A DNA stretch of 41,996 nt from Burkholderiales bacterium (lineage in GTDB: Bacteria; Pseudomonadota; Gammaproteobacteria; Burkholderiales; SG8-41). Both the position numbers and the translations under genes were made by a program. This document shows positions 1-6,559 of this stretch, in pieces; the stretch's first letter is position 1; each line of letters begins with the position of its first letter. The stretch is taken from positions 1-41,996 of the forward strand of contig JAHCAG010000024.1 in assembly GCA_019635015.1 (NCBI GenBank), written 5' to 3'. A model generated the notes under the pieces. That model did no database searches. It was not told the origin of the DNA and worked only from the letters and a program-made list of their open reading frames with translations.

Positions 1-492
1 CGCGCTTTCACCGATCCGATTCCCGCGGCCGAGCGCGGCGACCTGCTCACCGCCTACCACCGGCGGCTGACCGATCCCGATCCGGCAGTGCACATGCCGG
101 CAGCGCGTGCCTGGAGCACCTACGAAGGGTCCTGCTCGACGCTGCTGCCGAGCCCGGAGACGGTCGCCTATTTTGCCGGCGACGTCGTCGCGCTGGGTCT
201 CGCGCGCATCGAGGCGCACTATTTCATCAACAACATTTTCCTGCCGGACAATGCGCTGCTCGACCGGGTCGGCCGCATCCGCGGCATTCCCGGCGTCATC
301 GTCCAGGGCCGTTACGACGCGGTCTGCCCGATCATCTCGGCCGACGATCTGCACCGCGCCTGGCCGGAAGCCGAGTACCATGTGGTGCCCGACGCCGGCC
401 ATTCGGCCTGGGAACCCGGTATCTGTGCGGCACTGGTCCGCGCCTGCGAAAAATTCAAACACCTCAACAAGTCAGTCACCAAGGGAGAATGA
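1..492 (+). CDS. pip: Prolyl iminopeptidase, C-terminal part (gene cut by window edge)
   Basis: This is an alpha/beta hydrolase that would release N-terminal proline from peptides in the cytoplasm. The reading frame is open from base 1, so the N-terminus, including the nucleophile serine elbow, lies outside the window. Visible are the cap-domain region with a W-STYEG-STL segment typical of the prolyl iminopeptidase family, the acid region GRYDAVCP (catalytic Asp) and the AGHSAWEP segment (catalytic His). The stop is 1 nt before the next start, so it is probably co-transcribed with the fumarylacetoacetase-family gene. The family call rests on the two catalytic motifs; other alpha/beta hydrolases are less likely. 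Confidence 0.85.
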   Translation, partial: RAFTDPIPAAERGDLLTAYHRRLTDPDPAVHMPAARAWSTYEGSCSTLLPSPETVAYFAGDVVALGLARIEAHYFINNIFLPDNALLDRVGRIRGIPGVIVQGRYDAVCPIISADDLHRAWPEAEYHVVPDAGHSAWEPGICAALVRACEKFKHLNKSVTKGE

Positions 493-493
493 A

Positions 494-1408
494 GTGAAAC
501 TGGTCAGCTATTCCGCCACCAAGCGCGGCCCCGTGGCCATCGGCGTCATCGCCGCCGACGGCAGCATCATCGATCTCGCAACCGCCGCCAAAAAGGCGCG
601 CGTCAAACTGCCCTTCGCCACCAATGACATGGTCGGCCTGGTCGCTGCCGGAAAATCCGGCCTCGCACTGGTGAAAAAGGCCGTCACCGGACTGAAGACC
701 GGTCACCACAAGTTCGCCAAGGTCACGCTGCACGCGCCGATTCCGCGGCCGCGCAAGAACGTGTTCTGCGTCGGCTGGAACTATGTCGAGCACTTCGAGG
801 AAGGCGCCAAGGCGCGGCCGCACGTGGCGGAACTGCCGAAACATCCGGCCTTCTTCAGCAAGCAGCCGCTGTGTGTCAACGGCCCCTTCAGCGACGTGCC
901 CTCGCACCCCGGGGTCACCGAAAAACTGGACTGGGAAGTCGAATTGGCCGTGGTCATCGGCAAGGGCGGCAGCAACATCAAGGAAGCCGATGCGATGAAA
1001 CACATCTACGGCTACATGATCGCCAACGACGTCTCGGCGCGCGAAGTGCAGCGCCAGCACGGCCAGCAGTGGTTCAAGGGCAAGAGCCTCGATGGCCACT
1101 GCCCGATGGGCCCCTGGCTGACCACCGCCGACGAGGTGAAAAATCCGCAGGGCCTGCGCATCACCAGCCGCGTCAACGGCGTGACCAAACAGGACTCCAA
1201 CACCAGCTATATGTATTTCAAGCTGCCGCGGCTGATCGCCGAGCTGTCGGCGGGACTGACGCTGGAGCCGGGCGACCTGTTCCTGACCGGCACGCCGGCC
1301 GGCGTGGGGCACGCGCGCAATCCGCCGGAGTTCATGAAGCCGGGCGACATCCTGGAAACGGAAGTCGAAGGGCTGGGGCTGCTGCGCAACAGGATCGCGG
1401 CGAAGTAA
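494..1408 (+). CDS. Fumarylacetoacetate hydrolase (FAH) family protein
   Basis: A 304-residue protein of the FAH / 2-hydroxyhepta-2,4-diene-1,7-dioate isomerase family, which cleaves or isomerises diketo acids in aromatic-compound breakdown; the exact substrate cannot be told. The core starts near residue 90 (GWNY), and the metal site fits E148 and E150 (DWEVELAVVIG) with D179 (NDVSARE), followed by GKSLDGHCPMGPW and FLTGTPAGVG. I place the start at GTG 494, preceded by AGGGAG at a good distance; a longer upstream reading in this frame overlaps the iminopeptidase gene and has the wrong composition. It is followed by a strong terminator. Confidence 0.88.
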   Translation: MKLVSYSATKRGPVAIGVIAADGSIIDLATAAKKARVKLPFATNDMVGLVAAGKSGLALVKKAVTGLKTGHHKFAKVTLHAPIPRPRKNVFCVGWNYVEHFEEGAKARPHVAELPKHPAFFSKQPLCVNGPFSDVPSHPGVTEKLDWEVELAVVIGKGGSNIKEADAMKHIYGYMIANDVSAREVQRQHGQQWFKGKSLDGHCPMGPWLTTADEVKNPQGLRITSRVNGVTKQDSNTSYMYFKLPRLIAELSAGLTLEPGDLFLTGTPAGVGHARNPPEFMKPGDILETEVEGLGLLRNRIAAK

Positions 1409-1425
1409 CTGCCACCGTCCATTAA

Positions 1426-1458
1426 ATGAAAAACGCCGCGGATCGCGGCGTTTTTCAT
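1426..1458. terminator. Bidirectional rho-independent terminator
   Basis: Perfect 15-bp inverted repeat (1426-1440 and 1444-1458) with a 3-nt loop. The arm ATGAAAAACGCCGCG gives an A-run on one side and a T-run on the other, so it can end transcription from both convergent genes. The stop codon of the minus-strand PhaM-like gene lies inside the arm. Confidence 0.9.
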
Positions 1459-1733
1459 TTCGGCGTTTTTTTTGCGCCCTCTGCGGCCGCCTTGCCGGCG
1501 GCCTGCAGACTTTCAAGGCCGGCGCGCTGCATTTCCAGCGTCTTGATCGTCATCTGCACAAAGCCGGTGTTCATCGTGAGCCAGGTCTCGACCGCCTTCA
1601 GTTCGGCGATCTTCTTGTCGAGGTCCTCGATGTTCATCGTCGGCGCGATCATGCCGGGAATCGGGAACCCCATCGGGTTCCACATTTTCTGCATGAATTC
1701 GAAAAAATCCTTCGGTACGTCCTGCTCGGCCAT
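1455..1733 (-). CDS. Short PhaM-like polyhydroxyalkanoate granule-associated protein
   Basis: A 92-residue protein matching the N-terminal region of PhaM-type proteins, which bind PHA synthase and PHA granules. The typical run is present: FFEFMQKMWNPMGFP, PGMIAPTMN, then a heptad-like helix (LDKKIAELKAVETWL) and TLEMQRAGLESL. Characterised PhaM proteins carry a long Lys/Ala/Pro-rich DNA-binding tail; here only a short stub (about AAAEGAKKTPK) remains, so it may bind granules or synthase without tethering DNA. Start ATG 1733 has GGGAG upstream; the longer upstream reading looks non-coding. No phaC is visible in the window. Confidence 0.75.
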   Translation of the reverse strand: MAEQDVPKDFFEFMQKMWNPMGFPIPGMIAPTMNIEDLDKKIAELKAVETWLTMNTGFVQMTIKTLEMQRAGLESLQAAGKAAAEGAKKTPK

Positions 1734-1780
1734 GATCGCTCCCGTTCGTGACGGAATGATTATAGGCGCCCCCGACGGGC

Positions 1781-2152
1781 TCAGGCGGCTTCGATGCGCA
1801 CCGTGTCGCCGTCGCGGGCACTCGCCAGCAGCGCGGGATCGCCGCGCAGGCGGCCAAGGATGTTGCAGGGAGAAACCAGGCGGCATTCGTCGCCGCGCGA
1901 GACGGGGGTGCGGCCCCAGGGCAGGGCCAGCGCGCTGCCGTCGACCCAGAAACAGACCGTGCCCGGGTCAACCACCTGCCGCGCATCCGGCTCGAGGGCG
2001 AGATGCAAGGGCAAAGTGAAGTAGATTTCCTCGCCCCAGGTGTTGATGCGGGATTCGCAGGGCAGGATGGCCAGCAGCCGGTCGGTCGCGGAGCCGGGCC
2101 GCAGGTCGGCGATCACCGACGCGGCCGGCCAGACGATGCGGATCGCCGCCAC
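1781..2152 (-). CDS. Cyclophilin-like fold protein, function unknown
   Basis: About 123 residues. The pattern of an INTWGEEIYF segment, a D-G-V-like CFWVDGSALALPWGRTP, then an NILGRL and D-GDTVRIE ending fits the small bacterial cyclophilin-like family (TM1367-type). These have the cyclophilin fold but usually lack proven prolyl isomerase activity. The start is uncertain: GTG 2152 is used, but an ATT at 2167 in the same frame lies just after the transglycosylase stop (2170). Neither has a clear Shine-Dalgarno, so translation is probably coupled to the upstream gene. It is co-directional with, and likely co-transcribed from, the transglycosylase promoter. Confidence 0.65.
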   Translation of the reverse strand: MAAIRIVWPAASVIADLRPGSATDRLLAILPCESRINTWGEEIYFTLPLHLALEPDARQVVDPGTVCFWVDGSALALPWGRTPVSRGDECRLVSPCNILGRLRGDPALLASARDGDTVRIEAA

Positions 2153-2169
2153 CGGCCGCTGCGGAATGC

Positions 2170-2937
2170 TCAGTCGCCGAACAGCGGATCGACGCGGCGG
2201 GTCGCGACGCGCAGCCGCGGCGTTGCCGGCGCTGCCGGCTCGGCGAACGAGGCCACCACGCGCTGCAGGCGCTGTTTCTCGCCGAACACCTTGTTGGTAT
2301 AGGTGTCGTTGTCGTCATTGAGCGCGCCGGCATACATCTGCAGGGCAATGCCCAGGTTGCCGGTGCGGGTCAGGTATTCGCGGATGATGCGGGTGCCGAC
2401 GCGGATGTTGGCTTCCGGGTCGTAGACCGCACGGTCGCCGCCGAACTCGGCCAGCTTTTCGCCATGGAAGCGGGGAATGATCTGCATCAGTCCCTTGGCG
2501 CCGGCGACGCTTTCGGCGATGGGGTTGAAACTCGATTCGATGCCGATGACCGCCATGATCAGCAGGGGATCAAGGCCGGCCTTGCGGGCTTCGGCATGGG
2601 CAATCTGGACAAATTCCAGGGTCAGGTCCTGTGACACCTTGTAACGCCTGGCCAGATACTCCGCCAGCGCCGTATGGCGGGGCGTGTCGGGGTGGGCAGC
2701 CGGGGCGGGCTGGGACGCCAGCACACGCTCGGATACCGCCTTGGCCTCGGTCTCGACGACGGCATAGGCCGACGACAGCCACTGATTTCCATAACGCTCG
2801 TGGAGCAGGAGAGCCAGTGCAAAAATGCAGGCGATCAGCGTCGCCAAGGTGGCCATCCTGCGGGTCCGGTCCGGCGTTGCCGCCGGCGGTTCCCCGAGGG
2901 TATCGGGGGATATTTCTGAGATCGATTTTGCAAACAC
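2170..2937 (-). CDS. Membrane-anchored lytic transglycosylase (SLT domain)
   Basis: A 255-residue peptidoglycan lytic transglycosylase that cleaves the MurNAc-GlcNAc bond to give 1,6-anhydro products. Order: cytoplasmic stub, one membrane segment about residues 28-46, an alanine/proline linker, then the SLT domain from about 105. Catalytic Glu is E134 in GIESSFNP, followed by GAKGLMQIIP and MYAGALN (the usual YNAG motif is altered to YAGA). The GTG start at 2937 is set by a perfect AGGAGG 6 nt upstream. It has an unusually long, structured leader and a promoter nearly identical in layout to that of nrdA (see 2938-3109). Its anhydromuropeptide products would feed the recycling amidase AmpD encoded at 13.8-14.4 kb. 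Confidence 0.88.
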   Translation of the reverse strand: MFAKSISEISPDTLGEPPAATPDRTRRMATLATLIACIFALALLLHERYGNQWLSSAYAVVETEAKAVSERVLASQPAPAAHPDTPRHTALAEYLARRYKVSQDLTLEFVQIAHAEARKAGLDPLLIMAVIGIESSFNPIAESVAGAKGLMQIIPRFHGEKLAEFGGDRAVYDPEANIRVGTRIIREYLTRTGNLGIALQMYAGALNDDNDTYTNKVFGEKQRLQRVVASFAEPAAPATPRLRVATRRVDPLFGD

Positions 2938-3040
2938 GCAAAACCTCCTTTCGGGAGTGGCGCCCGCACGGTGGCGGCGCCTCAGCTGGGGTTACCTCGC
3001 TACGGTAACGGGTGTCTCCTTAAAGACTCGGTTTAGCCAG
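2938..3040 (-). promoter_or_regulatory. Structured 5' leader of the transglycosylase gene
   Basis: The gene-free stretch 2938-3350 holds this leader, then a promoter with operator boxes (3044-3109) and an AT palindrome (3199-3218); I see nothing in 3110-3198 or 3219-3350. The leader can form three successive hairpins on the minus strand: GTTACC pairing with GGTAAC (2991-2996 with 3004-3009), GGCGCC with GGCGCC (2959-2964 with 2976-2981), and CTCC with GGAG (2945-2948 with 2954-2957). The last one buries the AGGAGG ribosome-binding site. I do not recognise it as a named riboswitch class; the pairings are seen, the regulatory role is inferred. Confidence 0.45.
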
Positions 3041-3043
3041 CAA

Positions 3044-3087
3044 CCACTATAGGTTGTGGGCTACTCAAAAAAACTGGCCAATTCTAG
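3044..3087 (-). promoter_or_regulatory. Pair of NrdR-like operator boxes upstream of the transglycosylase
   Basis: Box 1 (3044-3059) reads CCACAACC/TATAGTGG on the minus strand, matching most positions of the NrdR-box consensus as I recall it (acaCwAtATaTwGtgt). Box 2 (3078-3087), CTAGA/ATTGG, is degenerate and overlaps the -10. The centres (3051.5 and 3082.5) are 31 bp apart, three helical turns, exactly as in front of nrdA. Confidence 0.6.
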
Positions 3088-3109
3088 GTGTTCAATCTGT
3101 GGGCCGCAA
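3081..3109 (-). promoter_or_regulatory. Sigma-70 promoter of the transglycosylase gene
   Basis: Minus-strand -35 TTGCGG (3104-3109), 17-bp spacer, -10 TAGAAT (3081-3086). The nrdA promoter has the same hexamers and spacer length although the spacer sequences differ. Confidence 0.7.
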
Positions 3110-3198
3110 CCCTGGAAGCGCATTATCGGGCGATTCCACAGCTGGACCGGGGCGGGAGTTTAACGGCAACTCCTGGTGCATTGCAATAAAAATATAAG

Positions 3199-3218
3199 TT
3201 ATTGTTTTAAAACAATAA
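3199..3218. repeat. 20-bp perfect AT-rich palindrome, possible terminator
   Basis: TTATTGTTTTAAAACAATAA. As minus-strand RNA it gives an 8-bp stem with a TTAA loop followed by a T-rich stretch, so it may end the ECF sigma operon (last gene stops at 3351) before the transglycosylase promoter. A related repeat (AAAAACAAT/ATTGTTTTT) stands in the same relative place before the nrdA promoter at 13789-13813. Confidence 0.5.
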
Positions 3219-3350
3219 ATTTACATTTTTAGGGGGTTTTAACGCTCCAGAACTGTCAAAAGCGCTGATTTGAGCGGCATCGCCGCAAAGAGTTCCCCGC
3301 AGCTGCCCAGACAAGCCTGGACAAGGGATAAAGTCTGCCAAAACAACCCG

Positions 3351-3539
3351 TTAAAGCTCATCCTGGGGATTGGATCCGGACATTCCCTGGCGTGCCTCCC
3401 AACTGCGCAGGGCCGCCTCGTAGTTAGTGAGTGCTTCCCAATATCGATCAAAAATACAGGGATCGCAGCCGCTGCCACAGCATTCCCAGGATTCAGGTTC
3501 CGGCGGCTTCTCCGGTTTGGGATCGTAATCGGCGGACAT
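3351..3539 (-). CDS. Oxidoreductase-like domain small protein
   Basis: A 62-residue protein with the Oxidored-like signature: a proline/glutamate-rich start (PEKPPEPESWECC), then CCGSGCDPCIFDRY with four cysteines, then a helix (YEAALRSWEAR). The family occurs as a short N-terminal domain in eukaryotic oxidoreductases and as stand-alone proteins in proteobacteria; no activity is established, though the cysteines suggest metal or redox binding. It is the last gene of the sigma-factor operon, its ATG lying 2 nt after the stop of the anti-sigma-like gene. Confidence 0.75.
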   Translation of the reverse strand: MSADYDPKPEKPPEPESWECCGSGCDPCIFDRYWEALTNYEAALRSWEARQGMSGSNPQDEL

Positions 3540-3541
3540 GT

Positions 3542-4354
3542 TCAGCGCGCTTCCGCAGGCAGCCGTGCATCGGGAAACCGCCGCCCGAACTCGGCCGCCA
3601 GCGCATCAGCATCGGCGATTTTGCCGGCACGGCGCAGTTCGACGATGCGCTTGATCCATTGTTCCGGCGGCGCAGTGGCCAGATCCCGCCACAGTGCGGC
3701 CGGTTCTGGCGCTGCCGGAACCGCCGAGCGGGCCGGCGCGGCAGCGGAACTGCCGACCGGGCTGTCGGCGAGCGGCGCGGGCGCGGAACGCAGCAGCGGC
3801 CGCGGCGCCTGCCGTTCCGGACGGGCACCGGTGGCGTCTTCCGCGGTCGCGGCACCGGCCCCCGCCGGAGCAGCAAGGGATTCAGTCGGGGCCGCCATCA
3901 TCTTCTGTTCAGATGCCATAGCCGGCGGCGGTTCCGCCGGCGCCTGGATCACCGGTGCCGCAGGACGTTCCGGTGCGCGGGCCGGCTTGTCACGGCGCAG
4001 GACTTCAGCCTCCGGCACGGCCGCCACCTGCGGCGGCACCGGCTCGATCCGCGATTGCTCTGCGGCACGCGGCTGCACTTCCGTGGGTGGCGACAGCAGC
4101 GCTTCCGGCCGGTCGGCACCCTGCTCGCGCATCTGGGTCACCACGGTCACCGACAGCACAAGGACCGCCGCCAGCGACAACGGCAACTGCCAGCGGCGCA
4201 GGCCGCTGCGGTGCGGACCGGCCTTCACTTCCCGCCGCGCGGCGGCACGGATCGCATCGTCGAGCGCGGACGACGGCCCGGCTTCGGCGCCGGCACGGTA
4301 AATCTCCGCCAGCTGCGGATCGTGTTCCATGTCCGGTCCGGGATTCATCGCCAT
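3542..4354 (-). CDS. Single-pass membrane protein, probable anti-sigma factor
   Basis: A 270-residue protein. About 50 charged N-terminal residues come first, then one membrane segment (about 55-72, LPLSLAAVLVLSVTVVTQ), a long low-complexity Pro/Ala/Glu periplasmic region, and a short conserved helical end (WIKRIVELRRAGKIADADALAAEF...RFPDARLP). The start overlaps the ECF sigma gene by 10 nt, which is the usual arrangement for a sigma/anti-sigma pair, so I infer that the cytoplasmic part binds the sigma factor. There is no HxxxCxxC zinc motif, so it is not a ZAS-type anti-sigma. Function is inferred from topology and position. Confidence 0.65.
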   Translation of the reverse strand: MAMNPGPDMEHDPQLAEIYRAGAEAGPSSALDDAIRAAARREVKAGPHRSGLRRWQLPLSLAAVLVLSVTVVTQMREQGADRPEALLSPPTEVQPRAAEQSRIEPVPPQVAAVPEAEVLRRDKPARAPERPAAPVIQAPAEPPPAMASEQKMMAAPTESLAAPAGAGAATAEDATGARPERQAPRPLLRSAPAPLADSPVGSSAAAPARSAVPAAPEPAALWRDLATAPPEQWIKRIVELRRAGKIADADALAAEFGRRFPDARLPAEAR

Positions 4355-4917
4355 GCCTGCATCCCCTGCCGCAATTTTGCAATCGCGTAACGCAGCCGGC
4401 TTTTTGCGGTTTCGCGTGTCACGCCGGTGGCGGCGGCAATTTCCTCGACGCTGAGACCGCCCTCCTGTTGCAGCACGAAAGCCTCGCGCTGTTCTGCGGG
4501 CAGCCCGTCGAGCAGGGCCAGCAACTGCGCCGCCTGTTCGCGCGCGGCGGCGCCGGCCTCGGGCTCGACGCTGCGCGGCGCCGCCGGTTCGGCGAAGGTC
4601 GCGGCAGAACCCTCATCATCCAGCGACACCGCGGCCGGATCACTGCGGCGAAAATGGTCGATCAGCCGGTTGTGGGCGATGCGGTAGAGCCAGGTCGTGA
4701 ATTTCGCCTGCACCGTGTAGCCGGCGCGGGCGCGGATCAGGTTCATCCAGACATCCTGGAACAGTTCGTCGGCCAGCGCCGCGTTGCGGCACTGGCGCAG
4801 CAGGTAGCGGTAGACACCGCCCTTGTGGCGGCCATAGAGCAGATCAAAGGCCGCCGCATCGCCGTCGCGATAACCGAGCATCAGCGCTTCATCCGTGGCG
4901 TCGGCATCCGTGGGCAT
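4345..4917 (-). CDS. ECF-family RNA polymerase sigma factor
   Basis: About 190 residues. Region 2 includes DELFQDVWMNLIRARAGY and KFTTWLYRIAHNRLIDHFRR (core binding and -10 recognition). A variable acidic linker follows, then region 4 with LPAEQREAFVLQQEGGLSVEEIAAATGVTRETAKSRLRYA, the helix-turn-helix that reads the -35. Start ATG 4917 gives the normal family length; an earlier in-frame start at 4980 adds an atypical tail and the ribosome site is weak for both. It lies between a secreted protein gene (69 nt upstream) and the membrane anti-sigma-like gene. The inducing signal cannot be read from sequence. Confidence 0.88.
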   Translation of the reverse strand: MPTDADATDEALMLGYRDGDAAAFDLLYGRHKGGVYRYLLRQCRNAALADELFQDVWMNLIRARAGYTVQAKFTTWLYRIAHNRLIDHFRRSDPAAVSLDDEGSAATFAEPAAPRSVEPEAGAAAREQAAQLLALLDGLPAEQREAFVLQQEGGLSVEEIAAATGVTRETAKSRLRYAIAKLRQGMQAWR

Positions 4918-4986
4918 CACGGGGTGCCAGTATGCAGAAGCGTCCGCAGGCCGGCAACCCGCAGCATGTGCTGCGGCCATGCCTGT

Positions 4987-5799
4987 TCAGCGCGGATCCG
5001 GCGCAAAACGCCCGGGGAACGGCACGGGCCAGGGGTCGGGGCGCGTGGCCACCGGCGTCCTGATCACGCCCTGCGCGGCCAGGTTGCGGTGACTGTCGTA
5101 GTAAATGGTGATCAGTTCCGCCGGCGCGGTGCTCGCGCGTTCGAATTCGGTGTAGGTCACCACCGAGGTTTCGTTGCGGCCGTGGCCGGTGCCGAGCCGC
5201 GCCGGTTTCTGCGCCGCCCCGGCGCCCATGCCCGCGGCGCTGCCGGAGTCCTCTGCGGCGGGACCCGCCGCGCTGCGTTCCGCGGCAGCCGGCGCGGCAG
5301 CGCTTTCGGCATCGCGCGACAGCCGCGGCGGAGCCTGCAGCACCGCCGGTTCCGGTTTCCTGCGGAACAGCGCAACACCGATGACACCGACATTGTCGGG
5401 ACGGCCGGTGCGCGCGGCATAGGAATCGGGCAGCGCGGTGAAATAAAACGCCGCCACGCGATCAAGGCTTTTGCGCCAGCCCCGGATGCCGAAGGACTGC
5501 CGCGATCCCAGCACATAGCCGCTCTGCTGCCAGTCCGCCGTTTCTCCGGTGATGACATCGACACCATCCACCGAAACCACGGCCAGCAGATCACCGGGCT
5601 GGCGGTTGCGCAGCCGGATTTCATACTCATTGCCCGGGTTGCCGGCCACGTAGTGGCGGCCCTGGTGCAGGTACACGGGAAGCGTGCGGTTCTGCGCGCG
5701 ATCGTAAATCTCGACAGTGGCAAGGCGGCCGGCGGCTGCAGCCGGCAGCGACAGCAGGCCGCCGGCCAGCGCGGCGGCAACAAACAACATGCGTTTCAT
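4987..5799 (-). CDS. Secreted conserved protein of unknown function
   Basis: A 270-residue protein with a clear signal peptide (MKRMLFVAAAL...LPAAAAG, cleavage about residue 24). The conserved domain, about 25-145, contains HQGRHYVAGNPGNEYEIRLRN, VVSVDGVDVITGE, WRKS and FYFTALPDSYAARTGRP followed by NVGVIGVALF. I recognise this as a recurrent betaproteobacterial family but know no function. The C-terminal half is Ala/Pro-rich and ends in a YYDSHRNLAAQGVI segment. ATG 5799 has AGGAGA about 7 nt upstream. It is the first gene of the operon with the ECF sigma factor and may be the extracytoplasmic sensor or effector of that system. Confidence 0.7.
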   Translation of the reverse strand: MKRMLFVAAALAGGLLSLPAAAAGRLATVEIYDRAQNRTLPVYLHQGRHYVAGNPGNEYEIRLRNRQPGDLLAVVSVDGVDVITGETADWQQSGYVLGSRQSFGIRGWRKSLDRVAAFYFTALPDSYAARTGRPDNVGVIGVALFRRKPEPAVLQAPPRLSRDAESAAAPAAAERSAAGPAAEDSGSAAGMGAGAAQKPARLGTGHGRNETSVVTYTEFERASTAPAELITIYYDSHRNLAAQGVIRTPVATRPDPWPVPFPGRFAPDPR

Positions 5800-5899
5800 C
5801 AGGATCTCCTTCGGAACAGGCTGCGGCAATGCCGCGACCCTCCTGCAAACGTGGCGACCGGGCATTCGGGGTTAAACAGCGCTGTGATAGATTGGAGCA

Positions 5900-6505
5900 A
5901 TGGATGAACTGGTGCTTCGCGGCATGGCGAAATGGCCGAACGTGCCTTCGGTCTACGGCTGGTTGTCGCTCGACCGCCGCGGCCACTGGCTGCTGAAAGG
6001 TGAGCGTGTTGCCAACCCGGGCATCGCCGCTTTTTTTGGCCGCAATTACGATCGCGACGATCAGGGCCGCTGGTTTTTCCAGAACGGGCCGCAGCGTGTT
6101 TATGTCGCGCTGGATTACACGCCGCACATCTACCGCATCACCTCCGCGCCGGACGCCACACTGGCACTGACTTCGCACAGCGGAGCGCCGGTGACCGCGG
6201 TGCGCGGGGCATACATTGACGACGCCGGCCAACTGCTGCTCGACACCGATCTCGGCATCGGCCTGGTGCATGACGCCGACCTCGAGCTGCTGCTGCCGCG
6301 TTTCTCGGCGCCAGGTCCGCTCGCCGGAGAGGCCGCGCTCGACGCAACGCTGGGTGCGCTGCAGGCCGGGCACGACGCCGGGCTGATGCTGGATCTGGGC
6401 ACGTCAAAAATTCCCGTCAATCCTGTTCGTGCTGTCGACGTGCCGGCGCGTTTCGGCTTTGTCGCGCGCCCGCGGCAGCCGGAAGGACAGGAGGAGTGTT
6501 ACTGA
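5900..6505 (+). CDS. Conserved betaproteobacterial protein, probably DUF2944-type
   Basis: A 201-residue soluble protein opening with RGMAKWPNVPSVYGWLSLDRRGHWLLKG and continuing NYDRDDQGRWFFQNGPQRVYV. It has no signal peptide or membrane segment. The pattern is one I associate with a family of unknown function (DUF2944, recalled and not verified). The ATG at 5900 is preceded by TTGGAG with short spacing. It diverges from the secreted-protein gene (100 nt apart) and runs toward the threonine aldolase, 54 nt downstream. No function can be proposed. Confidence 0.65.
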   Translation: MDELVLRGMAKWPNVPSVYGWLSLDRRGHWLLKGERVANPGIAAFFGRNYDRDDQGRWFFQNGPQRVYVALDYTPHIYRITSAPDATLALTSHSGAPVTAVRGAYIDDAGQLLLDTDLGIGLVHDADLELLLPRFSAPGPLAGEAALDATLGALQAGHDAGLMLDLGTSKIPVNPVRAVDVPARFGFVARPRQPEGQEECY

Positions 6506-6559
6506 GCAGCACCAGAATGCGATGATTCGCGTCCGGCAACCCTAAATCCCACGATACCC

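Noticed and set aside
2938..3040. Known riboswitch class (c-di-GMP or c-di-AMP) in the transglycosylase leader
   Set aside because: I compared remembered core motifs of GEMM and ydaO-type elements and they do not fit; only generic hairpins can be supported.
3955..5907. 650-codon plus-strand open frame
   Set aside because: It lies opposite the ECF sigma operon and is Arg/Pro/Ala-rich low complexity; the minus-strand genes show clear domains, so this is a GC-rich shadow.
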